A stretch of DNA of 64,000 nt, from contig CAWDDB010000013.1 of assembly GCA_963800975.1 (NCBI GenBank), positions 496,001-560,000 of the forward strand, written 5' to 3'. The stretch comes from JALYGY01 sp963800975. Its GTDB lineage: Bacteria; Actinomycetota; Rubrobacteria; Rubrobacterales; Rubrobacteraceae. Position numbers and translations under genes: made by a program. Of this stretch, positions 10,679 to 18,814 are shown in pieces. The notes beneath the pieces are model-generated. The model was not told the origin of the DNA, did no database searches, and was given only the letters and a program-made list of their open reading frames with translations. Positions within the stretch are counted from its first letter, which is position 1, and every line of letters starts with the position of its first letter.

Positions 10679-11854
10679 ATGGGGAAGGATGGGCGCGGCG
10701 CGGGCTGGGTTCTGCTCGGGCTCGTGCCGCTGTTGGGCCTGGGGGTACTGCTGGCCTTTATCGTGCTCAACGGGGCCGGGGTGAGCCGGGAAGACGCCCC
10801 GCCGGTAGAAGACCTCAGCGTGCAGCGCGTGGCCTTGCCGACGCAGAACGAGTTCGTGCTCAGCGTCCGCAACGGCGGGACCGAGCCCGTGACGCTCGCT
10901 CAGGTGGTTGTGAACGACGCTATCTGGGACTTCGAGGCCGAGCCGGGGAACGAGATCCCACGCCTCGGCTCCGCGACGGTGACCATACCCTACTCGTGGG
11001 TCGAGGGAGAGGCGTACGAGATAGTCCTCATCACGAGCACCGGCACGACGTTCGCCGCCGAGGTGCCGGTGGCCGTCCTCACGCCGCAGCTCTCCGGCGA
11101 GACGTTCTGGCGCTACGGGCTTATCGGTATCTACGTCGGCGTGATACCGGTGGCCCTCGGGCTGTTGTGGTACCCGTTCTTGAGGCGGCTCGGCTCCGCG
11201 GGGATGAACTTCGTGCTTGCGCTGACGGTCGGGCTGCTGGCCTTCCTCGTCGTTGATACGCTGGAGGAGGCGTTTGAGGTGGCCGTGGAGCTGCCCGGTG
11301 CCTTTTCCGGCATTCCGCTCGTGATCATGCTGACCCTGCTCACGCTGCTCGGGCTGCTTGCGACGGAACGGTTGTTACGGTGGGGACGCGAGGAGTCGAG
11401 CAGGCTCGCCACCTCCTATCGGATTGCGCTGGGGATAGGGCTGCACAACCTCGGGGAGGGGCTCGCCATCGGGGCGGCTTTCGCCCTCGGGGAGACGGCG
11501 CTCGGGGTCTTCCTGGTCGTCGGCTTCACGTTGCACAACATCACGGAAGGGGTCGGCATCGCCGCGCCTATCCTGAGGGAGAAACCGCGGCTCGCGCACT
11601 TCCTGTGGCTCGCGGTGCTCGGCGGGGGTCCTGCCATCCTGGGGACCTGGGTCGGGGGCTTCGCCTTCTCCAACCTGCTGGCCGCCGTGTTCCTGGCGGT
11701 CGGGGCTGGGGCGATCCTCCAGGTCGTCTACGAGGTCACGCGGCTCCTTCTAAAGGACTCGGCCCGGTCCAAGACCCCGGCCCTCTCCGCTCCGAACCTG
11801 GCGGGGCTCCTGGTAGGGGTGACCATAATGTACGCGACGGCGTTGCTGGTCTGA
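10679..11854 (+). CDS. ZIP-family metal transporter with N-terminal extracytoplasmic domain
   Basis: A 391-aa membrane protein. The first TM (residues ~10-31) is followed by about 110 residues of beta-rich, Ig-like sequence (FVLSVRNGGTEPVTLAQVVV ... ATVTIPYSWVEGEAYEIVL) predicted outside. A ZIP transporter core of about eight TMs then carries the metal-site helices HNLGEGLAIGAAF and HNITEGVGIAAP. An ordinary ZIP lacks the outer domain. Its ATG lies 3 nt after the oxidase stop, with the GGAG of GTAGGAGATG close to the start, so the two are coupled. Confidence 0.88.
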   Translation: MGKDGRGAGWVLLGLVPLLGLGVLLAFIVLNGAGVSREDAPPVEDLSVQRVALPTQNEFVLSVRNGGTEPVTLAQVVVNDAIWDFEAEPGNEIPRLGSATVTIPYSWVEGEAYEIVLITSTGTTFAAEVPVAVLTPQLSGETFWRYGLIGIYVGVIPVALGLLWYPFLRRLGSAGMNFVLALTVGLLAFLVVDTLEEAFEVAVELPGAFSGIPLVIMLTLLTLLGLLATERLLRWGREESSRLATSYRIALGIGLHNLGEGLAIGAAFALGETALGVFLVVGFTLHNITEGVGIAAPILREKPRLAHFLWLAVLGGGPAILGTWVGGFAFSNLLAAVFLAVGAGAILQVVYEVTRLLLKDSARSKTPALSAPNLAGLLVGVTIMYATALLV

Positions 11855-11857
11855 GGT

Positions 11858-12466
11858 GTGGGCGTGAGAGACGAACGGGCCTTCAGGGCGGCCGTCGCGG
11901 CGCTGCTGGTCTCTGCCCTGACCATCTCCACCTACCACCGCCACAGGGCCGAAAGAGCGAGCGAAGAGAAGATCTCCGCCCTGAAAGAAGAGGGTTTGCC
12001 TATCGCCATCGGGCTACGGTCTAGCGGGCTGGCGTTGTTCGTCTCGGTGATAGCGTACGTCGTAAACCCGCGCTGGATGGGGTGGTCGAGGTTGGATCTC
12101 CCGCCCTCGGTGCGGTGGGCTGGGGCAGGTCTCGGGGCGGCGTGCCTCCCGCTTGCCTACTGGGTCCTGTCAAGCCTCGGCAAGAACATAACCCCGACGG
12201 TCGCAACGAGAGATGACCACGAGCTCGTGATCGACGGTCCCTACCGCTGGGTGAGGCATCCCCTTTACTCGGTGGGAACCGCATTCTTCGTCTCCCTGAG
12301 CCTGCTGGCGGCGAACTGGTTCATGGCCTTGGCGAGCCTCGTGGCGCTGGTCATGCTGGTCGTCCGTTTGCCCGAAGAAGAGGCGAGGCTGCAACAGAAG
12401 TTCGGCGAGAGGTACCGCTCCTACAGGGAGCACACCGGACGTCTGGTGCCACGTCTGCGGCGTTAA
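11858..12466 (+). CDS. Isoprenylcysteine carboxyl methyltransferase-like (ICMT/PEMT) membrane protein
   Basis: A 202-aa protein with about four TM helices and the conserved C-terminal signature GPYRWVRHPLYSVGTAFF, then LPEEEARLQQKFGERYRSYR, as in integral-membrane SAM methyltransferases. In bacteria the substrate is usually unknown. Starts GTG 3 nt after the ZIP gene (an in-frame GTG at 11864 is an alternative), so it belongs to the oxidase-ZIP operon. Confidence 0.82.
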   Translation: MGVRDERAFRAAVAALLVSALTISTYHRHRAERASEEKISALKEEGLPIAIGLRSSGLALFVSVIAYVVNPRWMGWSRLDLPPSVRWAGAGLGAACLPLAYWVLSSLGKNITPTVATRDDHELVIDGPYRWVRHPLYSVGTAFFVSLSLLAANWFMALASLVALVMLVVRLPEEEARLQQKFGERYRSYREHTGRLVPRLRR

Positions 12467-12494
12467 GGCCGCCTTTCAGAAAGACCCGTGTCGT

Positions 12495-12535
12495 GTTATC
12501 AATGGGACCTTGCGTGACATTGGTCCAACAATAAC
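12495..12535. promoter_or_regulatory. Double dyad upstream of the second ZIP gene
   Basis: Two nested inverted pairs are visible: GTTAT (12495-12499) with ATAAC (12531-12535), and GGACC (12505-12509) with GGTCC (12522-12526). It lies just ahead of the ribosome site of the ZIP gene starting at 12551. It could be a metalloregulator operator or a leader hairpin; nothing distinguishes the two. Confidence 0.35.
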
Positions 12536-12550
12536 CGGAGAAGGGGCGCT

Positions 12551-13372
12551 TTGATCGAGGCATTCGCGGGATTGTCGCCTGTCCTGCAAGCGCTTCTCGC
12601 CACGTTGTTCACGTGGGGGATGACGGCGGCCGGGGCTGCGTTGGTGTTCGGGACGAAGAACGTTCCACGCAAGCTGCTGGACGCGATGCTCGGGTTCGCG
12701 GCGGGGGTCATGATCGCTGCCAGCTTCTGGTCTCTGCTCGCGCCTGCCATAGAGCTCTCGGCGGGAGGGCCGCTCCCAGAATGGGTGCCGCCGGTTATCG
12801 GGTTCCTGGCCGGCGGCGTGTTCTTGCGGCTGCTGGACCGGCTCCTCCCGCACCTGCACCCCGGGATGAAGATGTCCGAGGCCGAGGGCATCAGCACAAG
12901 CTGGCGCCGCAGCGTGCTCCTGGTCTCGGCCATAACCCTGCACAACATCCCGGAAGGCCTCGCGGTGGGCGTGACCTTCGGGGCGGTCGGGCTCGGGATC
13001 GCCGAGGGCGTCCCCGAGGCGACCCTCGGCGCGGCCATAGCCCTGGCCATAGGCATCGGGCTGCAGAACTTCCCCGAGGGCACGGCGGTGGCCATGCCCC
13101 TCAGGCGCGAGGGGCTCTCGCGCGGCAAGAGCTTCTTCTACGGTCAGCTCTCGGGCGTGGTCGAGCCGGTCGCCGGGGTCGTCGGGGCGGCGGCCGTGGT
13201 CCTGGCGGCGCCCATCCTGCCCTACGCCCTCGCCTTCGCCGCGGGCGCTATGATCTTCGTCGTCGCCGAGGAACTCATCCCCGAGGCCAAGCGCGGTAGC
13301 CCCGACGTCGCGGCCCTCTCGCTCATGGTCGGCTTCGCTGTGATGATGACGCTCGACGTGGCGCTAGGCTGA
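12551..13372 (+). CDS. ZIP-family metal transporter (ZupT/GufA-like)
   Basis: A 273-aa membrane protein of about eight TMs. Metal-coordinating helices are HNIPEGLAVGVTFGAVGLG (~131-149) and QNFPEGTAVAMPL (~175-187), with FVVAEELIPEAKRGS near the end, characteristic of the GufA group transporting Zn(II), Mn(II) or Fe(II). The TTG start has a GGAGAAGGGG upstream. It follows the oxidase/ZIP/ICMT operon by 84 nt, with a dyad in the gap. Confidence 0.92.
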   Translation: MIEAFAGLSPVLQALLATLFTWGMTAAGAALVFGTKNVPRKLLDAMLGFAAGVMIAASFWSLLAPAIELSAGGPLPEWVPPVIGFLAGGVFLRLLDRLLPHLHPGMKMSEAEGISTSWRRSVLLVSAITLHNIPEGLAVGVTFGAVGLGIAEGVPEATLGAAIALAIGIGLQNFPEGTAVAMPLRREGLSRGKSFFYGQLSGVVEPVAGVVGAAAVVLAAPILPYALAFAAGAMIFVVAEELIPEAKRGSPDVAALSLMVGFAVMMTLDVALG

Positions 13373-13432
13373 CTCGACGGCTGTATACTGCCGCAGGCGA
13401 AGTCGAGGTAGGGGACGAACGAGGATAACTGA

Positions 13433-14749
13433 TTGCTGATGGCCGACCGCTCCAGTGCGCTCGCTGTCTGGGCCTGGGTACTCTACGACTTCGCCAACAC
13501 CGTCTTCTCGGTGAGCATCCTGACGCTGTACTTCCCGGCCTGGGTGGAGGAGCAGGTCGGGCCCGCGAGCGGCTGGCTCTTCAACTCGGCAACGGCGTTG
13601 TCGGCGTTGCTGGTATTCGTCACGGCGCCTGTGCTGGGGGCGATGGCCGACCTCAGGCAGCGCAGGGTGCCTTACCTGGTGGCGTTTACCGTGATCTCCG
13701 TTCTCCTCACGGCGGGGCTCGACGTCGCGGGGGGTGTGGTCGTGGGGATCGCGCTCTTCGTGGCGGCGGATCTCGCCTACCAGTCGGCCATCGTCTTCTA
13801 CAACGCGCTCTTGCCAGCGGTCGCGGCGGGGCGGGGGGTAGGCGCGATCAGCGGTTACGGCACCGCGGCCGGGTACGTCGGCGCCATACTCGCCCTCGTC
13901 GTCCTGACCTCTTTCGTCTCCGGGGCCGAGACCGTGAGTGCCGTGCTCGGTCCGCTCGGCGGCTGGATGGAGGCGGGCGGGGAGCCGAACTCGAACGCCT
14001 TCTTGCCGACGGCCGTCATCTACCTCCTGTTCAGCCTGCCGGCCTTCTTCCTGGTGCCCGACCCCAGGGTGCGGGCGCCGCGCCCGGTCTCGCTCGGCGC
14101 TGCCTACAGGGACGTCGTCTCGACCGTGAGGAACCTGCGCGCTTACTGGGGCGTAGGGGTCTTTATCCTGGCGACGGTGCTGTACATGGACGCGGCCAAT
14201 ACCACGGTCTCCAACATGGCGCTGTACGGCCGGGTCGTCTTCGACATGGACGGCACGCAGGTGAGGAACCTCCTTCTCTTCTCGACCGTCTTCGCCGTCG
14301 TGGGTTCCGCCGCCTCGGGGTTCGCCACGGACAGGGTCGGCCCGAAGAAGACATTGCTTGCCGTGCTCGCGCTGTGGCTCGTGGCCATCGTGCTCGCCGC
14401 CGCGGCGGTCGCCCAGTGGATGCTCTTTCTCGCGGGTCCGCTGGTTGGTGTTGCGCTCGGGGGGACGTGGACAGCCAGCCGCGTCATGCTCGTGGCACTC
14501 TCGCCGCCCGAGAAGCTCGGCGAGTTCTTCGGGCTCTACTCGCTCGCGGGGAAGGCCTCGGCGGTGGCCGGGCCGGCGCTCGTCGCGATCCTGCTCTTCG
14601 CGTTCGGTGCGGGCGCGACGGCCTACAGGGTCTCCGTGGGCTCGCTGGCCGTCATCATGGCCCTCGGCTTCTACTTTTTGTGGCGGGTTCCCGACGTCCG
14701 TCCCGAGAGAACCGTGGAGGAGTTCGCGCCGGAGGCGCGGGCCAGTTGA
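13433..14749 (+). CDS. MFS transporter, UMF1/Atg22-like
   Basis: A 438-aa permease of about twelve TMs. The opening WAWVLYDFANTVFSVSIL and the loop LGAMADLRQRRVPYL are the UMF1/Atg22 family signature; DRVGPKKTLLAVLALW marks the loop after a later TM pair. Substrate unknown. The first codon could be TTG 13433 or ATG 13439 (two residues shorter). Placed 16 nt upstream of nagA, suggesting import or efflux of amino sugars or related wall fragments (inference). Confidence 0.9.
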   Translation: MLMADRSSALAVWAWVLYDFANTVFSVSILTLYFPAWVEEQVGPASGWLFNSATALSALLVFVTAPVLGAMADLRQRRVPYLVAFTVISVLLTAGLDVAGGVVVGIALFVAADLAYQSAIVFYNALLPAVAAGRGVGAISGYGTAAGYVGAILALVVLTSFVSGAETVSAVLGPLGGWMEAGGEPNSNAFLPTAVIYLLFSLPAFFLVPDPRVRAPRPVSLGAAYRDVVSTVRNLRAYWGVGVFILATVLYMDAANTTVSNMALYGRVVFDMDGTQVRNLLLFSTVFAVVGSAASGFATDRVGPKKTLLAVLALWLVAIVLAAAAVAQWMLFLAGPLVGVALGGTWTASRVMLVALSPPEKLGEFFGLYSLAGKASAVAGPALVAILLFAFGAGATAYRVSVGSLAVIMALGFYFLWRVPDVRPERTVEEFAPEARAS

Positions 14750-14765
14750 GGGGGAGGTCTGTGGC

Positions 14766-15947
14766 ATGAGCGAGACGGCGGGGGATCGGGCGCGGCTTGT
14801 AGCGCTGCGCGGTCGGGTGGTCACGGACTACGAGGTGTGGCCCGAGGGGACCGTCCTGTTCGAGGGCGGGTCCATAGCCGAGGTCGGCCCGGACGATTCG
14901 CTGGCGAACGAGGCCGACGAGGTGCGCGAGCACCCCGACTCCCTGCTCGTGCCCGGCTTCGTGGACCTGCAGGTCAACGGCGCTTTCGGCGTGGATGTGG
15001 CCACAGAACCCAACCGGGTACTGGAGCTCTCCGGCGCCCTGCTTTCGACGGGCTCCACCTCGTATCTGCCGACCGTCATCTCGTCCCCAAGCGGCCTCTA
15101 CGACGAGGTACTGCCGGCGCTCGGCGCGGGAGGACCCACCTCGGGCGCCGAGGTGCTCGGGGTGCACCTGGAGGGGCCGTTCATAAACGTCGAGAAGCGG
15201 GGGGCGCACGCCGCCGGCCACGTGGTCCCCCCGGACAGGGGCATGCTGGCCCGCCTGCTAGATCTTGGACCCGTGCGGATGGTTACCTTAGCCCCCGAGC
15301 TGGAGGGCGCCGCCGGGCTCGCGGAGCTCGCCGCGAGCCGCGGGGCGGTCGTCTGCGCCGGCCACTCGGGCGCCCGGTTCGAGGTGGCCTACGAGGCGCT
15401 CGACTCGAGCGTCTCGGGCGTCACGCACCTCTTCAACGCCATGAGCTCGCTGCACCACCGCGAGCCCGGCCTGCCAGGGGCAGCTTTCGCCCACCCGAGG
15501 GCCGTGTGCGGCCTGATCGCGGACGGCCTTCACGTCCACCCCGAGATGGTGTCCCTCGCCTTTCGCATGCTCGGGCCCGACCGCGTATGCCTCGTCACCG
15601 ACGCCATAGCCGCCGCGGGAATGGGGGACGGCGAGTACCGGCTCGCGACCAGGACCGTCTACCTGGACGGAGGCGTCCCGACCCTCGGGAGCGGCGCGAT
15701 CGCGGGCAGCGTCCTCACCATGGGTGAAGCGTTCCGCAACGTACTGGCGTTTACGGGCTGCACGCTTCCCGAGGCGGCCCGCATGGCCTCCACGACCCCG
15801 GCCCGTCTCGTCGGGGAGGGGAGGCGCAAGGGCCGCCTCAGCCCCGGGTACGACGCCGACGTCGCGGTGCTCGGCTCCGATCTCTCGGTAGAGGCCGTCT
15901 GGAGGGGCGGGGACCTGGCCTACGAAAAGGAGGGCGAAGAGCGATGA
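14766..15947 (+). CDS. nagA: N-acetylglucosamine-6-phosphate deacetylase
   Basis: A 393-aa metal-dependent amidohydrolase converting GlcNAc-6-P to GlcN-6-P and acetate. Motifs: VPGFVDLQVNGAFGVD (~58), HLEGPFINVEKRGAHA with the metal Glu (~135), CAGHSGARF (first His, ~198), HLFNAMSSLHHREPG (second His, ~222) and LVTDAIAAAGMGDG with the catalytic Asp (~277). The ATG at 14766 is chosen because GGGGGAGG lies upstream and the protein then has normal family length; the open frame runs further upstream only as readthrough of the MFS gene. Overlaps the next gene by 4 nt. Confidence 0.95.
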   Translation: MSETAGDRARLVALRGRVVTDYEVWPEGTVLFEGGSIAEVGPDDSLANEADEVREHPDSLLVPGFVDLQVNGAFGVDVATEPNRVLELSGALLSTGSTSYLPTVISSPSGLYDEVLPALGAGGPTSGAEVLGVHLEGPFINVEKRGAHAAGHVVPPDRGMLARLLDLGPVRMVTLAPELEGAAGLAELAASRGAVVCAGHSGARFEVAYEALDSSVSGVTHLFNAMSSLHHREPGLPGAAFAHPRAVCGLIADGLHVHPEMVSLAFRMLGPDRVCLVTDAIAAAGMGDGEYRLATRTVYLDGGVPTLGSGAIAGSVLTMGEAFRNVLAFTGCTLPEAARMASTTPARLVGEGRRKGRLSPGYDADVAVLGSDLSVEAVWRGGDLAYEKEGEER

Positions 15948-16495
15948 GGGAGACGATTGGCGGCGTGACCGTGGAGTGCGTGCGGGGGGACATAACGGCG
16001 CAGGACGACGTCGAGGCGATCGTCAACGCGGCGAACGCCCAGCTGCTGAGCGGCGGGGGGGTGGCGGGCGCGATCCACCGCGCCGCCGGTCCAGGGCTCG
16101 AACGGGAGGCGATGGCTCTCGCACCAATAAGCCCTGGCCAGGCCGTTATCACGGGCGGCCACGACCTGCCGAACCGCTACGTGATCCACACCCTCGGTCC
16201 GGTCTACGGACAGGACCATCCAGAGGCGGAGCTGCTGGCCGACTGCTACCGCAACTCGCTCGCGCTCGCAGACGAGGAGGGCATAGACTCCGTCGCCTTC
16301 CCGGCCATCTCGACCGGCATCTTCGGCTACCCCGTGAGTGACGCCGCGAGGGTGGCGCTCGGAACGGTGGCCGAGACGGCAGAGGACCTGAGAAACGTAC
16401 GACTGGTACGGTTCGTGCTGTTCGACGAGTCGGACCTGGAGGTGCACGAGGAGGCTCTCTCGGAGATCTCCGGAGGCGGCGAAGCCGGAGCTTAG
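15944..16495 (+). CDS. Macro-domain ADP-ribose hydrolase
   Basis: A 183-aa single macro domain: VRGDITAQDDVEAIVNAANA binds the adenine side, LLSGGGVAGAIHRAAGPGL is the Gly-rich loop, and FPAISTGIFGYPVSDAARVA contacts the phosphates. The family removes O-acetyl-ADP-ribose or ADP-ribose adducts. ATGA overlap with nagA implies translational coupling; the two may share acetyl-ester/acetamide metabolism only loosely. Confidence 0.93.
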   Translation: MRETIGGVTVECVRGDITAQDDVEAIVNAANAQLLSGGGVAGAIHRAAGPGLEREAMALAPISPGQAVITGGHDLPNRYVIHTLGPVYGQDHPEAELLADCYRNSLALADEEGIDSVAFPAISTGIFGYPVSDAARVALGTVAETAEDLRNVRLVRFVLFDESDLEVHEEALSEISGGGEAGA

Positions 16496-16517
16496 AAGCC
16501 CCGGCCTCGAAAAATCT

Positions 16518-16577
16518 GGCCCGGCGACTTTGGAGGGGGAACTCACAAAGATTTCTCACTCTGTGGGTCACCGGGCC
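16518..16577. other. Long-range hairpin downstream of the macro gene
   Basis: GGCCCGG (16518-16524) pairs with CCGGGCC (16571-16577). The interior holds a CACA/TGTG pair and the purine run GGAGGGGGAA. It may be an untranslated structured RNA or an untailed terminator; there is no T-run. The rest of the 276-nt gap to 16772 shows no gene. Confidence 0.3.
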
Positions 16578-16771
16578 TGTGCCTGGAGCATACCCGAGAG
16601 ATCGGGTTCTAAACGTCCCCGACCGCCCGAACCGGCGCCGGCGATGGCCGGACCAGCCTGAACGGGTAGGACCAAAGTCGCAATAGCAAGAATGGTCCTA
16701 TGGCCGATGCTTCCGCCCGCGGGTTCGGCTTTATTTGCTGGCAAGTGGACACGAGACCGTAGGAGGCCAGC

Positions 16772-17089
16772 ATGCACGTCCAGATCATCAACTTCCGCCT
16801 GGAGGGTATCGACGAGGAAGCGTATCGCAAGCAGGCCGAGGCAATAGCCCCGGCGTTCGCCGAGATGTCGGGTCTCGTCTCGAAGACCTGGTTGGCGAAC
16901 AGGGAGGCCAACACCTACGGCGGCATGTACGTCTGGCGAGACCGCGAAGCGATGGAGCGCTACGCGGCGTCGGAGATCTTCCGGGGTATGGCTGCCAACT
17001 CGCACTTCGTGGACGTCAGCGTGAAGGATTTCGCCGTGCTCGAAGCCCCGACGCGGGTGACGCGCGGGAACGCAGAGGTCGCCGTCTAG
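16772..17089 (+). CDS. YdhR-like monooxygenase-fold protein
   Basis: A 105-aa dimeric alpha-beta (ferredoxin-like) protein: HVQIINFRLEGIDEEAYRKQ at the start, GLVSKTWLANREANTYGGMY in the middle and VWRDREAMERYAASEIF after it, matching the YdhR/antibiotic-monooxygenase group. Function in bacteria is mostly unassigned. A TAGGAGG at 16759-16765 gives a clear start. Monocistronic. Confidence 0.8.
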   Translation: MHVQIINFRLEGIDEEAYRKQAEAIAPAFAEMSGLVSKTWLANREANTYGGMYVWRDREAMERYAASEIFRGMAANSHFVDVSVKDFAVLEAPTRVTRGNAEVAV

Positions 17090-17301
17090 TATCGGCAGAG
17101 AAACGCAACGCGCTTCGCGGAGGGATCCGGCTCGGGGTCCCTCCAGCGGTTCTTGGCTAGTCCCAACGGCTGACCTTCCGGACGTAGGTCGGGTCTGAAA
17201 GTGGCGGGGGGCGCCGAGCTCCGCGGTCGGCTATTCTGTATCCGGCGCGTAACCGGGATGCCGAGTTTCTCTCTGGCCCCCACGGAAGAAGGGAATACTG
17301 G

Positions 17302-18489
17302 ATGAGGAAGACCTTGTTGGTGCTTGCTTCGATGGCCGTGGCGGTCGCACTGGCCTGCGGGGCGGCGCTGGCGGTGACCCCTGCCGCTCCAGGAGAGGAA
17401 GCCGCCGCGACCGCCGAGAGCCGGGATGCGGCGCTCGACAGGGCGCTCGAGGATCTCGTCGCGAAGCGCGGCGGACCGCCGGGGGTCATCGCCGTCGTGC
17501 AGCGAAACGAGGATCTCGAGGTCCACACAGCCGGGGTGGCCGACCTCGAAACGGGGAGACCCATGCGCATCGACGACCGCATGCGCATAGCCAGCGCAGC
17601 CAAGGCCTTCAGCGGGGCCACTTCGCTCTCGCTGGTGAGCAAGGGTGCCCTTTCGCTCAACGACACCATAGGCGAGAGGCTGCCGGAGCTGCCCGACTCC
17701 TGGTCCGAGGTTACCCTGCGGCAGCTGCTCAACCACACCAGCGGGCTGGCGGATTTCTCCCAGGAGCCCGCCTTCCGGGACGCGGTCGAGGCGAGCCCGA
17801 CAAAGGCTCCGCCTCCGGAGAAGTTACTCTCCTACGTTAAGAACAAGCCTCCCAAGCCCGCGCCCGGCACCAGATACCACTACTCCAACACCGACAACAT
17901 CGTCGTCGCCCTGATGGTCGAATCGGCCACGGGCAGGAGCTACGAGGGCCAGCTGCAGGAGCAAGTGTTCGGGCCCCTCGGCCTCACCAAGACCGTCCTG
18001 CCGCGCGGCACCAACCTGGTGCCGCCCTTTATCCACGGCTACGACAACTCCGTCCCGCCGCCACCCCCGGAGGACTTCAGCAAGCTCCTCGCCGGGGGCT
18101 GGAGCTGGGCCTCGGGCGGCATAGTCTCGACTCCGGCCGACCTCAACACCTTCATCCGCGCGTACGCCGGAGGCAAGCTTTTCGACCGACGCACGCGGGC
18201 GGCTCAGCGCCAGGTTATCGAGGGTGGCAGGTCCGAGCCGCCGGGCCCGGGAGTCAACTCGGCCGGCCTGGCCCTCTTCCGCTACGAGACCGGGTGCGGG
18301 ACGGTGTGGGGGCACACCGGCAACATCCCGGGCTACACCCAGTTCATGGCGGCCAACGCGAGCGGGCGGCGCTCGGTGACGGTCTCGATCAACTCACAGA
18401 ACATCCCAGGGTTCGGCGCGCCAGGCGTATTCGAGGCATTGCGCCTCGCCGAGGGCCGCGCCGTGTGCGCAGCCCTGGCCGGCCAGTAA
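17302..18489 (+). CDS. Exported beta-lactamase-fold serine hydrolase (class C/DD-peptidase-like)
   Basis: A 395-aa protein with a Sec signal (KTLLVLASMAVAVALACGAA). Catalytic set: S-x-x-K in RIASAAKAFSG (~97), Y-x-N in YHYSNTDN (~194) and H-T-G in WGHTGNIPGYT (~336). GVIAVVQRNEDLEVHTAGVA and LNHTSGLADFS are conserved in this superfamily. Likely acts on cell-wall peptides or esters outside the membrane; it need not be a resistance enzyme. A hairpin terminator follows. Confidence 0.92.
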   Translation: MRKTLLVLASMAVAVALACGAALAVTPAAPGEEAAATAESRDAALDRALEDLVAKRGGPPGVIAVVQRNEDLEVHTAGVADLETGRPMRIDDRMRIASAAKAFSGATSLSLVSKGALSLNDTIGERLPELPDSWSEVTLRQLLNHTSGLADFSQEPAFRDAVEASPTKAPPPEKLLSYVKNKPPKPAPGTRYHYSNTDNIVVALMVESATGRSYEGQLQEQVFGPLGLTKTVLPRGTNLVPPFIHGYDNSVPPPPPEDFSKLLAGGWSWASGGIVSTPADLNTFIRAYAGGKLFDRRTRAAQRQVIEGGRSEPPGPGVNSAGLALFRYETGCGTVWGHTGNIPGYTQFMAANASGRRSVTVSINSQNIPGFGAPGVFEALRLAEGRAVCAALAGQ

Positions 18490-18506
18490 CTTAACGCTCC
18501 TCAGAT

Positions 18507-18541
18507 AACGGGGACCGGGCGTACGTGCCCCGGTCCCCGTT
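18507..18541 (+). terminator. Hairpin terminator after the serine hydrolase
   Basis: A 13-bp perfect stem AACGGGGACCGGG / CCCGGTCCCCGTT with a 9-nt loop starts 17 nt past the stop. No T-tract follows, as is common in high-GC actinobacteria. Confidence 0.7.
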
Positions 18542-18814
18542 CACGCTGTTGGCGGGCAAGGGGTTGTGGGCGATGTCCAGAGGTGTCCCGGTTCGGTTCT
18601 TCTCTTGTATCCCCGTCAACTATCCCAAGGAGTCTCCGAAGGACGATCTACTGACGTCTCGGAAGTGATCATCTCGACGACTGGCGGTGCCCAGAACTGC
18701 CAAAAATAACGCATTTGGGTGATGCGCCCGTGATCTTTTCGATGCTACGGTTCTCTCAAGCGCCGGAGGTGCCTCCGGGGCACCTCGGGGTGGAAGGGAA
18801 AGGAGCCGCACCGC
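18542..18814. other. Gene-free interval
   Basis: Between the hairpin and the dacB start I find no ORF with coding character, no repeat and no RNA gene. It presumably carries the dacB promoter; no convincing -35/-10 pair was found. Confidence 0.4.
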
